From assembly GCF_003851125.1 (NCBI RefSeq), contig NZ_BGOW01000030.1:1-47447 (forward strand): DNA of 47,447 nucleotides, read 5' to 3'. The position numbers were made by a program, and so were the translations under genes. Positions 8,241 through 18,046 of this stretch are shown one piece after another (within the stretch, counting starts at the first letter, position 1; every line of letters begins with the position of its first letter). The stretch is from Sulfuriferula multivorans. GTDB lineage: Bacteria > Pseudomonadota > Gammaproteobacteria > Burkholderiales > Sulfuriferulaceae. The notes beneath the pieces were generated by a model. The model was not told the origin of the DNA, did not search any database, and worked only from the letters and a program-made list of their open reading frames with translations.

Positions 8241-8972
8241 TTAAATATCGGCAACCCAGGTCTGGATACGCAGCATGGCGCGGATGCGTGTGACTGCCTG
8301 ACCATGTAACTGGCATACCCGCGATTCGGAAACACCCATTACCACGCCGATTTCCTTGAGGTTCATTTCCTGCTCGTAATAGAGCCCCATCATCTGTTTT
8401 TCGCGTTTTGGAAGGCGTCCGATGGCGTCAATTACCGCGCCACGAAAACCATTATCGATCATGCTTTGCAGGGGGTCGCTGGAAGTATCCATATGATTCC
8501 GGTCGAGGAAATTGGAGTGTCCTCCGGCTTCATGGAAATCTTCGTAATAGAGCAATTGGTGCCCACCGCCTTCGCACAGCATAAGCTGGTACTCGGCCAG
8601 GGTCAGCTTGAGATGCTTGGCAATTTCGGTCTCGCGCGGAGCCCGTCCAAGACGTTGCTGCAGCGCGCTGATTGCCACTTCGATTTTGCGCATGTTCTGA
8701 CGTGCGGTACGCGGCATCCAGTCATTACTGCGCAGCTCATCCAGCATGGCACCGCGAATACGCTGCACGGCATAGGTTTCAAATTGTGCGCCGTTGGTTT
8801 CTTCGTAGCGGTTCACCGCATCCAGCAGGCCGATCATTCCGGCCTGTACCAAATCGTCCATTTCGACGCTGGGCGGCAATTTCGCTTTCATGTGATAAGC
8901 CAGGCGCTTGACCAATAAGGCATGCTGCGCAATATGGTTATTTTTGCTGGCGATTTCAGTGATGGCTGGCAT
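8241..8972 (-). CDS. fliA: RNA polymerase sigma factor for flagellar genes
   Basis: 243 residues with the group 3 sigma layout: region 2 (VEMDDLVQAGMIGLLDAVNRYE, then FETYAVQRIRGAMLDELR, typical of FliA), region 3 (DWMPRTARQNMRKIE) and region 4 (LPKREKQMMGLYYEQEMNLKEIGVVMGVSESRVCQLH). It directs polymerase to late flagellar and chemotaxis promoters and is normally held by FlgM. The start at 8972 is chosen because GAGGGAGG sits 8 bases upstream; an in-frame longer start at 9005 lacks such a site. No flagellar or chemotaxis genes are found anywhere in this window, so it is separated from the usual fli/flh neighbours. Confidence 0.9.
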   Translation of the reverse strand: MPAITEIASKNNHIAQHALLVKRLAYHMKAKLPPSVEMDDLVQAGMIGLLDAVNRYEETNGAQFETYAVQRIRGAMLDELRSNDWMPRTARQNMRKIEVAISALQQRLGRAPRETEIAKHLKLTLAEYQLMLCEGGGHQLLYYEDFHEAGGHSNFLDRNHMDTSSDPLQSMIDNGFRGAVIDAIGRLPKREKQMMGLYYEQEMNLKEIGVVMGVSESRVCQLHGQAVTRIRAMLRIQTWVADI

Positions 8973-9274
8973 GATTAAATCCTCCCTCTGGATTAAATCG
9001 GACACAGATCAGGGCTGGGGTAAAATGATAGAATGTCGTTAGCACGCTACTGGCAGCACAAACCATACGGTGCACAGCGTGGTGTATCGCATTCAGGATC
9101 ATTTCCGTCCCCCCTTACACGTCTCGATTCAGTTTGCCAGTGGGTTCACTGGTTGTATGAATATTGACGTTAATCCCCGGAACTGCAAATCAGCGTAGCT
9201 CGGTATTTTTCGTAGGTAACAGCGGCGGTCTTCCTGTAAGTGTTTGTCTTACATTGTCAGTATTTTTGGCCGCC
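8973..9274. other. 302-bp intergenic region between thrC and fliA
   Basis: No gene seen. Contains a small perfect hairpin CCAGTG-GGTT-CACTGG (about 9139-9154). A TATCAT element upstream of fliA on the minus strand (about 9028-9033) could be a -10 box, but without a good -35 box. Confidence 0.5.
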
Positions 9275-10714
9275 TCAATTCACCGCATGCAACGCTACAT
9301 AACTTTTTATTATTTCCACATCCGCCGCCATTACTTCAAAACGCTGCGGCAGGCGTTCCAGGTCTTCCATGCTTGCCGGGCGTTCTGGATTACGCCCAAG
9401 CGCCTCTTGTATGGCGTCTTCGAATTTGGCTGGCAATGCAGTTTCCAGACACAGCATCGGCGTGCCCGGCTCATGATATTCCAGCGCGACCTTGAGACCA
9501 TCTGCGGTATGCGTATCAATCATCACGCCGTATTTTTCCCAAGTATCGCGAATGGTTTCCATACGGCTTGCGTGATTGCTGGAACCGGATACCAGCCCGT
9601 ATTCTGCCACCTTTTCGAACAAACCTTCCTGGTTCAGATCAAATGCGCCGCCCTGGTCCACCTCACCCCACCACTTACGCAATTGGGTTCCGTCGCGCCC
9701 GCTCAGGTCGGCGACAAAACGCTCGAAGTTGGAGGCCTTCGAGATATCCATGGACGGACTGCTGGTATGGTAGGTGTTCGCTGCACCGCGTGGACGATAG
9801 ACACCGGTTTTGAAAAATTCATCGAGGACATCGTTTTCGTTGGTGGCCACAATCAGGTGCTTGACCGGCAGCCCCATCATGCGAGCAATATGCCCTGCGC
9901 AGACATTGCCAAAGTTGCCCGACGGCACCGAGAAATTCACTTGCTGGTCGTTGCTGTGAGTGGCGGCAAAATAGCCTTTGAAGTAGTACACGATCTGCGC
10001 GGCCACGCGCCCCCAGTTGATGGAATTGACCGCACCGATTTTATATTGTGCCTTGTAGGCATGATCGTTGGACACTGCCTTGACGATGTCCTGGCAGTCA
10101 TCAAACACACCCTCAACGGCAATATTGAAAATATTCTGGTCTTGCAGCGAAAACATCTGTGCAGTCTGGAAACGGCTCATCTTGCCGTGCGGCGACAGCA
10201 TGAACACACGGATGCCGTGTTTGCCGCGCATGGCGTATTCGGCCGAGGATCCGGTATCGCCGGAAGTAGCCCCGAGAATATTGATGTTCTGGCCAGCTTT
10301 ATCGAGCACATACTCGAACAGGTTGCCCAGCAATTGCATGGCCATGTCCTTGAACGCCAGTGTAGGACCATTGGACAGGCATAGCAGGTGCAAACCGGGT
10401 TCCAGGGTATGCAACGGTGTGATGTCTGCAGCGTTTTCGTCTGGGCGTGTGTTGCAGTACACCTCGGCGGTGTAGGTCTTGTTGATGATGGCGCGCAGAT
10501 CTTCAGCGGGAATGTCGTCGGCATAACGCGACAAGATTTCGAACGCCAGTTCGCGGTAACTCATACCGCGCATGCGTTCCAAATCATCGAGAGAAAACTG
10601 CGGATAGGTCTCCGGCAAATACAAGCCTCCATCCGGCGCGAGACCGCCCAGCAATATTTCGGTAAATGTTTGTGCAGGCGCTTTGCCGCGCGTGCTGATA
10701 TAACGCATGACCAT
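9275..10714 (-). CDS. thrC: Threonine synthase
   Basis: 479-residue PLP enzyme that converts O-phospho-L-homoserine to threonine. The N-terminus MRYISTRG is family-typical. The PLP lysine lies in LAFKDMAMQ (Lys122), and the phosphate-binding loop is GATSGDTGSSA. The length suits the long (E. coli/yeast-like) class. ATG at 10714 is preceded by GAGGT with 7-base spacing; the second ATG two codons later is the more conserved family start. It lies 39 bp downstream of hom and completes alaA-hom-thrC, making threonine from aspartate semialdehyde. Confidence 0.95.
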   Translation of the reverse strand: MVMRYISTRGKAPAQTFTEILLGGLAPDGGLYLPETYPQFSLDDLERMRGMSYRELAFEILSRYADDIPAEDLRAIINKTYTAEVYCNTRPDENAADITPLHTLEPGLHLLCLSNGPTLAFKDMAMQLLGNLFEYVLDKAGQNINILGATSGDTGSSAEYAMRGKHGIRVFMLSPHGKMSRFQTAQMFSLQDQNIFNIAVEGVFDDCQDIVKAVSNDHAYKAQYKIGAVNSINWGRVAAQIVYYFKGYFAATHSNDQQVNFSVPSGNFGNVCAGHIARMMGLPVKHLIVATNENDVLDEFFKTGVYRPRGAANTYHTSSPSMDISKASNFERFVADLSGRDGTQLRKWWGEVDQGGAFDLNQEGLFEKVAEYGLVSGSSNHASRMETIRDTWEKYGVMIDTHTADGLKVALEYHEPGTPMLCLETALPAKFEDAIQEALGRNPERPASMEDLERLPQRFEVMAADVEIIKSYVALHAVN

Positions 10715-10753
10715 GGAATTTACCTCAGAAGCCCTTTTGCCAGTCTTGCGAAA

Positions 10754-12082
10754 CTATTTGCCCAGTTGTTCTACGCGAATCCGTGCAATTTTTCCGCAAA
10801 TCGCCGGGAGTGCCTCGATTTTAGCCATCGCTGCGTTGATGTTCTTCTCCATACTTTGATGCGTCAGCATGATGATGTCCACTTGCTCCTCACCCTCATG
10901 CGGCTCTTTTTGCATCATCGCATCGATCGAGATATCCAGATCGGCCAGAATGCGCGTTACATCGGCCAGCACCCCTGGCTTGTCCAGCGCGCGCAGACGC
11001 AAGTAATATGCAGTGCGCACTTCATCCATCGGCAGAATGGGCTCGTCGGAAAGTGCGTCCGGCTGAAACGCCAGGTGCGGCACGCGATTATGCGGATCGG
11101 CGGTATGCATGCGGGTAACGTCAACCAGATCGGCTACCACCGATGAGGCCGTAGGCTCAGCCCCGGCTCCGGCACCATAGTACATCGTCGCTCCCACCGC
11201 ATCGCCTTTGACCAGAATGGCATTCATCGCGCCATCCACATTGGCGATCAGGCGTCGTGCCGGGATCAGCGCGGGATGGACGCGCAACTCGATACCCTTG
11301 GCGGTACGTTTGGTAATGCCCAACAGCTTGATGCGATAGCCCAGTTGTTCGGCATACTTCACGTCATCGCCGGTGAGTTTGGTAATGCCCTCGATGTAGG
11401 CACGGTCGAATTGCATGGGAATGCCGAACGCAATCGCCGACATGATGGTGAGCTTGTGTGCGGCGTCCACACCTTCCACGTCAAAGGTGGGATCCGCCTC
11501 GGCGTAGCCCAGGCGTTGCGCTTCTTTCAACATTTCGTCGAAGCCGGCTCCCTTGTCGCGCATCTCGGTCAGGATGAAATTGGTTGTGCCATTGATGATT
11601 CCGGCTATCCATTCGATACGATTGGCGGTGAGGCCCTCGCGGATTGCCTTGATGATGGGGATACCGCCACCGACAGCCGCCTCGAACGCGACCATCACGC
11701 CTTTTTTCTGCGCTGCGGCAAAGATTTCTGTCCCGTGATTGGCGATTAGCGCCTTATTGGCGGTGACCACATGTTTGCCGTTTTCGATCGCCCTCAGTAT
11801 CAGCTCTTTGGCTGGGCTGATCCCTCCCATCATTTCGACCACGATGTCGATATCCGGGTTATCCACCACTGCAAACGGATTATCAGTGAGCACCAGACCG
11901 GCCGATGCATAGTGCTTTGCCTTGTCGAGATCTCGTACTGCGGCCATCGTCACACGAATCTCGCGTCCGGCGCGGCGGGTGATTTCTGCCGCATTACGAC
12001 GCAACACGGTAAGCGTTCCGCCACCGACCGTGCCCAGACCGAGCAGGCCTACATTCATTGGTTTCATTACTGTTTTTTCCAT
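10754..12082 (-). CDS. hom: Homoserine dehydrogenase
   Basis: 442 residues. The N-terminal Rossmann motif is GLLGLGTVGGGTL. The catalytic domain contains NGTTNFILTEM and EADPTFDVEGVDAAHK. A C-terminal ACT domain (about residues 355-430, beginning YYLRLRALDKPGVLADV) provides the site for allosteric control, classically by threonine. It reduces aspartate semialdehyde to homoserine with NAD(P)H. The start is uncertain among 12082 and two downstream ATGs (at KPMNVG and MNVGLL); none has a strong ribosome site. It begins 5 bp after the alaA stop, indicating one transcript. Confidence 0.95.
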   Translation of the reverse strand: MEKTVMKPMNVGLLGLGTVGGGTLTVLRRNAAEITRRAGREIRVTMAAVRDLDKAKHYASAGLVLTDNPFAVVDNPDIDIVVEMMGGISPAKELILRAIENGKHVVTANKALIANHGTEIFAAAQKKGVMVAFEAAVGGGIPIIKAIREGLTANRIEWIAGIINGTTNFILTEMRDKGAGFDEMLKEAQRLGYAEADPTFDVEGVDAAHKLTIMSAIAFGIPMQFDRAYIEGITKLTGDDVKYAEQLGYRIKLLGITKRTAKGIELRVHPALIPARRLIANVDGAMNAILVKGDAVGATMYYGAGAGAEPTASSVVADLVDVTRMHTADPHNRVPHLAFQPDALSDEPILPMDEVRTAYYLRLRALDKPGVLADVTRILADLDISIDAMMQKEPHEGEEQVDIIMLTHQSMEKNINAAMAKIEALPAICGKIARIRVEQLGK

Positions 12083-12087
12083 TATTG

Positions 12088-13323
12088 TCAGTTGGCGGTG
12101 CCGTGTTGTTTACGATAGCTTTCGAGGTAACGCGCAATGCGTTCGATGGCTTCGCGCAGATGGTCTTCATGAGGCAGGAAGACCACGCGAAAATGATCTG
12201 GCTGGTGCCAGTTGAAACCACTGCCCTGCACTACCAGAACGCGTTCTTTTTCCAGTAGATCAAGAATGAAATCCTGATCATTCTGAATCGGATAGACCTT
12301 GGGATCGAGACGCGGAAATAGATACAGCGCTGCTTCCGGCTTGACACAGCTCACCCCGGGGATGGCGGTAAGCAGATCCCAAGCCAGGTCGCGCTGACGG
12401 GTAAGGCGACCATCGGGGGCCACCAGATCATTGATACTCTGATATCCACCCAACGCAGTTTGAATTGCATACTGGCCCGGCACATTTGAGCACAGGCGCA
12501 TTGACGCCAGGATGCCCAGGCCCTCGATATAATCCAGTGCATGGCGTTTGTCACCTGATATCACCATCCAGCCCGCACGATAGCCGCAGGCGCGATAATT
12601 CTTGGATAAGCCATTCAATGTGACACACAGCACGTCCTCGGCCAGCGAAGCGATGGAGGTGTGGCTGCGGCCATCATAGAGAACCTTGTCGTAAATCTCG
12701 TCTGCGTAAATGATGAGTTGATGCTGACGGGCGATTTCCACAATCTCCTTGAGCAACTCTGCTGGATAGAGTGCGCCGGTGGGATTGTTCGGGTTGATCA
12801 CTACAATGGCGCGGGTGTTGGGTGTGATCTTGGCGCGAATATCCGCCAGATCCGGCATCCAGCCGGCGCCTTCGTCGCAAATATAGTGACGCGGCGTGCC
12901 CCCGGCCAGACTGACTGCTGCCGTCCACAATGGATAATCCGGGGCCGGCACCAAAACCTCATCGCCCGTATTGAGCAGGGCCTGCATGGCCAGCACTATC
13001 AGCTCGGATGCCCCATTGCCGATGATGATGTCATCAATATGTACCCCGGCGATATTTTTGCCCTGGGTGTAATGCATAATCGCCTTGCGTGCGGCGAACA
13101 ATCCTTTGGAATCGCTATACCCCGATGCATTGGGCAAATTGACGATTACATCCTGGATGATTTCTTCGGGTGCCTCGAAGCCAAACGGCGCCGGATTGCC
13201 GATATTCAGCTTGATAATGCGCTGCCCCTCCTCCTCCATCTGCTTGGAACGGGCAAGCACAGGACCGCGAATGTCATAACAGACATTTTCCAGCTTGGAA
13301 GATTTGCGTACCGGTCGCAGCAT
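12088..13323 (-). CDS. alaA: Alanine/glutamate-pyruvate aminotransferase (AlaA type)
   Basis: 411-residue class I/II PLP aminotransferase very like E. coli AlaA. It shares the N-terminal KSSKLENVCYDIRGPVL and LNIGNPAPFGFEAPEEI, the aspartate/asparagine context INPNNPTGALYPAELL, and the PLP lysine in NGLSKNYRACGYRAGW. It should interconvert alanine and pyruvate with 2-oxoglutarate/glutamate. The start at 13323 is preferred over a longer frame (13437) because the family starts here and AGAGG precedes it. It is the first gene of the alaA-hom-thrC operon. Its neighbours suggest co-regulation of amino-acid supply, and many genomes annotate it simply as a PLP aminotransferase. Confidence 0.9.
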   Translation of the reverse strand: MLRPVRKSSKLENVCYDIRGPVLARSKQMEEEGQRIIKLNIGNPAPFGFEAPEEIIQDVIVNLPNASGYSDSKGLFAARKAIMHYTQGKNIAGVHIDDIIIGNGASELIVLAMQALLNTGDEVLVPAPDYPLWTAAVSLAGGTPRHYICDEGAGWMPDLADIRAKITPNTRAIVVINPNNPTGALYPAELLKEIVEIARQHQLIIYADEIYDKVLYDGRSHTSIASLAEDVLCVTLNGLSKNYRACGYRAGWMVISGDKRHALDYIEGLGILASMRLCSNVPGQYAIQTALGGYQSINDLVAPDGRLTRQRDLAWDLLTAIPGVSCVKPEAALYLFPRLDPKVYPIQNDQDFILDLLEKERVLVVQGSGFNWHQPDHFRVVFLPHEDHLREAIERIARYLESYRKQHGTAN

Positions 13324-13394
13324 GGGTGCCTCTGTAATTTTCAAGGTGATGGCCCGTAATAATCTTTTTCGGATGGGTTCCGAGCGGCGGTGCA

Positions 13395-13422
13395 TTGCTG
13401 CACCAGCTTCAAAATGTATAAT
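13395..13422 (+). promoter_or_regulatory. Candidate sigma-70 promoter of the Mth938-domain gene
   Basis: TTGCTG (13395-13400), a 16-base spacer, and a consensus TATAAT (13417-13422), placed 42 bp before the TTG start at 13464. Confidence 0.5.
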
Positions 13423-13463
13423 CTTACCCGAGCGCAAGCCCCCGCCGCAATTGGAGAACCAGC

Positions 13464-13847
13464 TTGAAGTTCCATCTCACCCAGCCCGAAGGTCTAAACC
13501 TGTTCACAGGCTACGGCAACGACTTTGTCAATATCAATGGTCAGCGTTATGATGCGCCCAGTCTGGTCGTCACGCCCGATGAAATTATTGAGGATTGGCG
13601 CGTAGGTGATTTCGCCCAACTCAATGAAAATCACTTTCAGGCACTCCTCGCTCTCAAACCGGAAATCGCCTTGCTCGGCACCGGCACATCATTGCGCTTT
13701 CCCCACCCCCGTTTATCTGCCTGCCTGACCAACGCAGGTATTGGCCTCGAAGTCATGGACACCGGCGCAGCATGCCGCACTTACAATATCCTTGTGGCGG
13801 AAGGACGGCGCGTGGTGATGTGCCTATTGATCGGCATGAGCGCATGA
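13464..13847 (+). CDS. Mth938-like domain protein (DUF498)
   Basis: 127 residues of the Mth938/NDUFAF3-like family: FTGYGNDFVNING at the N-terminus, LVVTPDEIIEDW, then the hallmark PEIALLGTGTSLRFP and GIGLEVMDTGAACRTYNILVAEGRRV. Relatives include a mitochondrial complex I assembly factor; the bacterial role is not established. The start codon is TTG at 13464, supported by GGAG about 8 bases upstream and by the family N-terminus; no in-frame ATG lies nearby. It diverges from alaA and converges on yrfG with only 23 bp between stops. Confidence 0.85.
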   Translation: MKFHLTQPEGLNLFTGYGNDFVNINGQRYDAPSLVVTPDEIIEDWRVGDFAQLNENHFQALLALKPEIALLGTGTSLRFPHPRLSACLTNAGIGLEVMDTGAACRTYNILVAEGRRVVMCLLIGMSA

Positions 13848-13870
13848 TTCGTGGCAATCGGCTGTAATAC

Positions 13871-14521
13871 TCAGGGCATGATTTCATCAAAACCCGCTAT
13901 CGCACGAAACTCTTCCACATCCTTGCATTCTTCTTTGCTGTCCGGCTTGTATATCGCAAGCAAATGCGCAATGCCGTAACTTTGAGCTGAGCGTAATACC
14001 GGCAAGCTGTCATCCACCAGCAGTGTTCTGGCCGGATCATAAGGTTCAGTGCTTTGTAGCGCGTGCCAGAAATCCGGATGCTCTTTGGGCAGACCGATCT
14101 GGTGAGAGGTAATCATCGCATCGAAATGGATATCGAGGCGGGTGCACTGCATTTTCAAGGTGAGACTTTTATGATGGGCGTTGGTTACCAACGCGACGCG
14201 TTTTCCGGCGGCGCGGATGGCCTGCAAAAACTCCGGGACCTGCGGATGGATTGCAATGAGGTGCTGGACTTCCGTTTTCAGCCTGGCGATATCGAGTTGG
14301 AGTTCGCGGCTCCAGAAATCCACACAATACCAGTTGAGCGTGCCGAGATGTCGCTGGTATCGCCCGGCCAGATCAGCGTGCGCATCGGCCAGCGGAATGC
14401 CATGCAATTCGGCATAACGACGCGGGACATGCTGGCGCCAAAAAAAATTATCGAAGTGCAGATCCAGCAAGGTTCCGTCCATATCAAGCAGGACGGTATC
14501 GATCGCCTGCCAGTCAAGCAT
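13871..14521 (-). CDS. yrfG: GMP/IMP nucleotidase, HAD superfamily
   Basis: 216 residues with HAD motif I LLDMDGTLLDL (residues 11-21), motif II in VALVTNAHH, the catalytic Lys near LPKEHPDFW, and motif III LLVDDSLPVLRSA. Overall it is close to E. coli YrfG, a purine 5'-nucleotidase. The start at 14521 lies 6 bp from the rpoS stop, so it is probably transcribed with rpoS. Substrate is assigned by family similarity only. Confidence 0.82.
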   Translation of the reverse strand: MLDWQAIDTVLLDMDGTLLDLHFDNFFWRQHVPRRYAELHGIPLADAHADLAGRYQRHLGTLNWYCVDFWSRELQLDIARLKTEVQHLIAIHPQVPEFLQAIRAAGKRVALVTNAHHKSLTLKMQCTRLDIHFDAMITSHQIGLPKEHPDFWHALQSTEPYDPARTLLVDDSLPVLRSAQSYGIAHLLAIYKPDSKEECKDVEEFRAIAGFDEIMP

Positions 14522-14527
14522 ACCTGT

Positions 14528-15454
14528 TCACAACAGCGCATCCTTGTTAAAACCGTTGCGTTTCAGCATACGCCGCAATTGGTGCAGGGCTTCCATCTGA
14601 ATTTGGCGCACACGTTCACGGGTGACATCGAGGCTTGCTGCCAGCTGTTCCAAAGTATGTACGTTTTGTCCACCCAGTCCGAAACGACGTTCAATTACCC
14701 AACGCTGCTTGTCATTCAGATCTCTCAGCCACAGACGCACGAAAGTTTCCGTTTCCGCATGCTCGAGCATATCTTCCGGCAATTCACTGTTGTCATCGGC
14801 AATGGCTTCTCCGATAGATAAACTGGGATCAATATCGAGCGGGGCATCAAGCGATGCCACACGGTCATTCAATCGCAGCATGCGCCGCACCTCTTCAATC
14901 GATAGCCCGACCAGATGCGCGATGTCTTCGTCACTCGGGTCGCTGACACCATGCTTTTCCAGATGACGACGCGCTCGCAAAATGACATTGAGTTCCTTGA
15001 TAACGTGCACCGGCAGGCGGATGGTGCGCGACTGATTCATGATGGCGCGCTCGATATTCTGCCTTATCCACCATGTGGCATAGGTCGAAAACCGGAATCC
15101 ACGTTCCGGTTCAAATTTTTCCAGGGCATGAATCAGTCCGAGGTTACCCTCTTCGATCAGATCCAGCAGCGCCAGTCCGCGATTGGCGTAATGCTTGGCG
15201 ATATTCACCACCAGTCGCAGATTGTGTTCGATCATTTTCTGGCGGGCATCAAAATCACCCGCACGGGTAAGCTCGGCCAAATGGCGTTCCTCAACAGGAC
15301 TGAGCAATGCGTTATGGCCAATCTCGTTGAGATACATCTGCGTCACATCCGTATGCAGGTCTTCAGTCAGCCCCGGCTCGATATCCGGCACTTCGGGCTG
15401 GAGTTTGTCCTCCTGGATGCCGCTGTAGTCTTCCTGCTCGCTGTCGTCGTGCAT
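14528..15454 (-). CDS. rpoS: RNA polymerase sigma factor RpoS
   Basis: 308-residue group 2 sigma factor. The N-terminal [21 protein letters not shown] is region 1.2. Region 2 includes [39 protein letters not shown], and region 4 ends [19 protein letters not shown]. It directs the general stress and stationary-phase response. Length and position directly after nlpD (2 bp apart), with pcm and surE upstream, are diagnostic of rpoS rather than rpoD or rpoH. Its main promoter is expected inside nlpD, as in other proteobacteria; I cannot place it here. Confidence 0.95.
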   Translation of the reverse strand: MHDDSEQEDYSGIQEDKLQPEVPDIEPGLTEDLHTDVTQMYLNEIGHNALLSPVEERHLAELTRAGDFDARQKMIEHNLRLVVNIAKHYANRGLALLDLIEEGNLGLIHALEKFEPERGFRFSTYATWWIRQNIERAIMNQSRTIRLPVHVIKELNVILRARRHLEKHGVSDPSDEDIAHLVGLSIEEVRRMLRLNDRVASLDAPLDIDPSLSIGEAIADDNSELPEDMLEHAETETFVRLWLRDLNDKQRWVIERRFGLGGQNVHTLEQLAASLDVTRERVRQIQMEALHQLRRMLKRNGFNKDALL

Positions 15455-15456
15455 CG

Positions 15457-16440
15457 CTATTTTTGTGCCCCGGGAAGATATGTCATCGGATCAATCGGCT
15501 TACCCATTTTTCTGATTTCAAAATGCAGCTCGACTTGATCAGCATCGCTGTCACCCATTTCAGCAATTTTCTGTCCGCTTACAACTGTCTGTCCCTCTTT
15601 CACCAGAACCAGTTGATTGTGTGCATAAGCACTTAAATAAATCGGGTTATGTTTGATAATAACCAGCTTGCCATAACCGCGCAAACCTTCCCCGCTATAT
15701 ACCACTTTTCCTGATGCGGCGGCGAATATGGCTTGACCTGCTTTGCCCGCGATATCCAGTCCCTTGCTGTTTTTGGCCTCGTCAAACCCGGCGATGACCC
15801 GACCTTGTGTCGGCCAGATCCAATCTATACCGCTATCATTGCTTGCGTTGGCTCCCGGGGTCGCTTTGGGTTGCACACCAGCCGCTTCAGCTACCGTACC
15901 AGGGGCAGCACTCGGCGTAGCGGAGGGAGCTGGCTGAGCTTGGCCGGTTTGCTCAAGTTGCGCCAACGCTGCGCTGGAGTAAGGTAATTTGACTGCCTTG
16001 GGCTGAGTAATCAATACTGCGCTGCTTGCTACCTGGGCCTGCGCTAGCGGTTCGATTTTGAGGGGGATAGTCTGAACAGTTGATTCTGTTGAAGTTGAAG
16101 TGGCTGGAGCTGCAGCACTCTCTGGCTGCGGCGGAGTCAGCTTCAATACCTGCCCGATATGGATCAGGGAATTGTCAGGCAATGCATTCCAATTCACCAG
16201 ATCACGATAGTCCAGTCCATATTCCAGTGCAATGCTATAAAGCGTGTCGCCTTTTTGCACGGTGTGGGTAGCTGGTCGGCCACCAGGCAGCCTTGCAATG
16301 CCCACTGAAGACTTGGCAATATTGTTTGCGCCAGTCCGTGTGCCATCTACCACGGGTGCTGACCGTTGCGTGGCGCATCCGCCCAAAATCAGGATCACAG
16401 CAAGCGGATAAACGGGGAACCGAAGCTTGCCAATTAGCAT
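15457..16440 (-). CDS. nlpD: NlpD-type lipoprotein, LysM plus degenerate M23 domain
   Basis: 327 residues. The lipoprotein signal ends in LILGGC (Cys22). A LysM domain ([18 protein letters not shown] onward, about 55-100) precedes a Pro/Ala-rich linker. The C-terminal LytM/M23 domain (about 215-322) lacks the first metal histidine: it reads SKGLDIAG where active enzymes have a His. E. coli NlpD is degenerate in the same way and activates the amidase AmiC in cell division instead of cutting peptidoglycan itself. ATG at 16440 is chosen because it follows the pcm stop by 4 bp and begins the lipoprotein signal; a longer frame from 16473 overlaps pcm. Confidence 0.9.
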   Translation of the reverse strand: MLIGKLRFPVYPLAVILILGGCATQRSAPVVDGTRTGANNIAKSSVGIARLPGGRPATHTVQKGDTLYSIALEYGLDYRDLVNWNALPDNSLIHIGQVLKLTPPQPESAAAPATSTSTESTVQTIPLKIEPLAQAQVASSAVLITQPKAVKLPYSSAALAQLEQTGQAQPAPSATPSAAPGTVAEAAGVQPKATPGANASNDSGIDWIWPTQGRVIAGFDEAKNSKGLDIAGKAGQAIFAAASGKVVYSGEGLRGYGKLVIIKHNPIYLSAYAHNQLVLVKEGQTVVSGQKIAEMGDSDADQVELHFEIRKMGKPIDPMTYLPGAQK

Positions 16441-16444
16441 CACG

Positions 16445-17107
16445 TCAACGCACTCCCGGCAACAGTGGAACAAAATGAACCATTTCCAGAACCTTCTCCT
16501 GAAAACCTTCCGAGGTGCGCTCGATCAGCACCATTTGCTGCGTTTCACCGATGCCGCGCGGCAATACCATCCGTCCGCCTTCCGCCAATTGTTCCAGTAA
16601 AGCCTGCGGCGGTACGGGAATAGCTGCGGCGAGGATAATGCCATCGAAAGGCGCCACATCTTTTAACCCAATGCTACCATCGCCATGTTTAAGTTTAATA
16701 TTGCCGATACGCAGTTCGCGTATGGTACGCCGCGCGCGTCCCAGCAGCGTAGCAATACGCTCAACCGAGTAGACTTCGCGAGCCAGTTTAGCCAGTACTG
16801 CGGCCTGATATCCACACCCGGTACCGACTTCCAGCACACGCTGCAGATCGGCACCGCCACGCAGCACTTCGATCATACGTGCAACGCTATAGGGGCTGGA
16901 AATGGTTTGGCCAAAACCTATCGGCAATGCACTGTCTTCATAAGCCCGAATGGACAATGCCTCATCCACAAAGATATGTCGGGGCACCATCCCCATCGCA
17001 GTCAAGACGTTATTGTCCTTGATCCCCTGTGCACGCAAACGTTCAACCATGCGTGCACGGGTGCGCTCGGAGGTCATGCCAATACCGCTGTGACGCGTCA
17101 CACTCAT
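16445..17107 (-). CDS. pcm: Protein-L-isoaspartate O-methyltransferase
   Basis: 220 residues. The family N-terminus is [19 protein letters not shown], then [10 protein letters not shown] and [15 protein letters not shown], with SAM motif [19 protein letters not shown]. It repairs age-damaged proteins by methylating isoaspartate. The start at 17107 shares ATGA with the surE stop (17104-17107), indicating coupling; a start four codons earlier (17119) is also open. Order surE-pcm-nlpD-rpoS is the classic stationary-phase cluster. Confidence 0.93.
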   Translation of the reverse strand: MSVTRHSGIGMTSERTRARMVERLRAQGIKDNNVLTAMGMVPRHIFVDEALSIRAYEDSALPIGFGQTISSPYSVARMIEVLRGGADLQRVLEVGTGCGYQAAVLAKLAREVYSVERIATLLGRARRTIRELRIGNIKLKHGDGSIGLKDVAPFDGIILAAAIPVPPQALLEQLAEGGRMVLPRGIGETQQMVLIERTSEGFQEKVLEMVHFVPLLPGVR

Positions 17108-17847
17108 GCCTTCAACCATACCTGCAGGGGTTCCAATTGACTGAACTGGGTGAGATCCATCTGCAATGGCGTGATCGATACACGCTTTTTCGCCACTGCA
17201 TGGAAATCAGTGCCCTTGCCTGCGTCCTGCGCTGCACCAGCCGCGCCTACCCAATACACAGTCTGGCCGCGCGGATTACTTGATCTGACCACTGGTTCGG
17301 CCTTGTGGCGACGCCCGAGGCGGGTGATTTCGGTTCCCTTCAAATCCTGGTAGGGGACATCCGGCACATTCACATTGAGTAGCAGCGGCTCCGCAAAAGG
17401 ACGTGCCATGACGCGCTGCGCGAGCTCACTGGCAACGCGCGCAGCGGTAGCATAATTGCCCGCCGAATAGCTTGCCAGGGATATCGCCAATGAGGGTACG
17501 CCCAGTAAAAAACCCTCGGTGGCAGCCGCTATGGTGCCCGAATAAATTGTGTCGTCGCCCATGTTGGCACCGTGATTGATGCCTGAAATGACCATATCAG
17601 GAAGATGATCCAGCATACCTGTGACCGCAAGATGAACACAATCTGTAGGGGTGCCATTGACATAATAAAACCCCGTGCTCGCCTGTCGCAGCATGAGCGG
17701 ACGATCCAGAGTGAGCGAATTGCTGGCGCCACTACGATCCCGCTCGGGAGCGACTACCGTAATGTCTGCGATGTGTGAGAGGGTATCCGCCAGAATGGCG
17801 AGACCGGGTGCGAAGTAACCATCGTCGTTGCTCAACAAAATGCGCAT
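17104..17847 (-). CDS. surE: 5'/3'-nucleotidase SurE
   Basis: 247 residues with the N-terminal metal site [15 protein letters not shown] (Asp8, Asp9), the SGASNSLTL loop, and [22 protein letters not shown]. SurE is a metal-dependent nucleotidase/exopolyphosphatase made in stationary phase. It is first in the surE-pcm-nlpD-rpoS-yrfG run. A small terminator-like hairpin lies about 40 bp upstream (17887-17903), belonging to the tRNA-Pro transcript. Confidence 0.95.
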   Translation of the reverse strand: MRILLSNDDGYFAPGLAILADTLSHIADITVVAPERDRSGASNSLTLDRPLMLRQASTGFYYVNGTPTDCVHLAVTGMLDHLPDMVISGINHGANMGDDTIYSGTIAAATEGFLLGVPSLAISLASYSAGNYATAARVASELAQRVMARPFAEPLLLNVNVPDVPYQDLKGTEITRLGRRHKAEPVVRSSNPRGQTVYWVGAAGAAQDAGKGTDFHAVAKKRVSITPLQMDLTQFSQLEPLQVWLKA

Positions 17848-17885
17848 AGTGGACGATTACTCTGAAATTCCCGTGAATTGCTTTC

Positions 17886-17904
17886 TAAAAAGGTGTGGCA
17901 CCTG
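17886..17904 (-). terminator. Probable tRNA-Pro terminator
   Basis: On the minus strand AGGTG-CCA-CACCT followed by TTTTT, about 12 bases after the tRNA 3' end. Confidence 0.6.
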
Positions 17905-17914
17905 AGTTTGGTTC

Positions 17915-17991
<77 letters not shown>

Positions 17992-18000
17992 AAGGCCGCG

Positions 18001-18024
18001 ATTATAGCAGAGTCTGTAGCGGCA
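18001..18024 (-). promoter_or_regulatory. tRNA-Pro promoter, -10 region
   Basis: A consensus TATAAT on the minus strand (18001-18006) lies 9 bases before the mature tRNA 5' end. A weaker TTGTTG about 18 bases upstream of it may serve as -35. Confidence 0.55.
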
Positions 18025-18046
18025 CAACAAAGCAAAAACTAAAAAA

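Noticed and set aside
9139-9154. Hairpin CCAGTG-GGTT-CACTGG as a terminator
   Set aside because: Only 6 bp, with no T-run on either strand.
9164-10384. A 406-codon plus-strand frame opposite thrC
   Set aside because: Shadow of thrC; no ribosome site or recognisable motif, while thrC is unmistakable.
13324-13463. Possible amino-acid attenuator in front of alaA-hom-thrC
   Set aside because: No short Thr- or Ala-rich frame and no terminator hairpin in the 140-bp gap.
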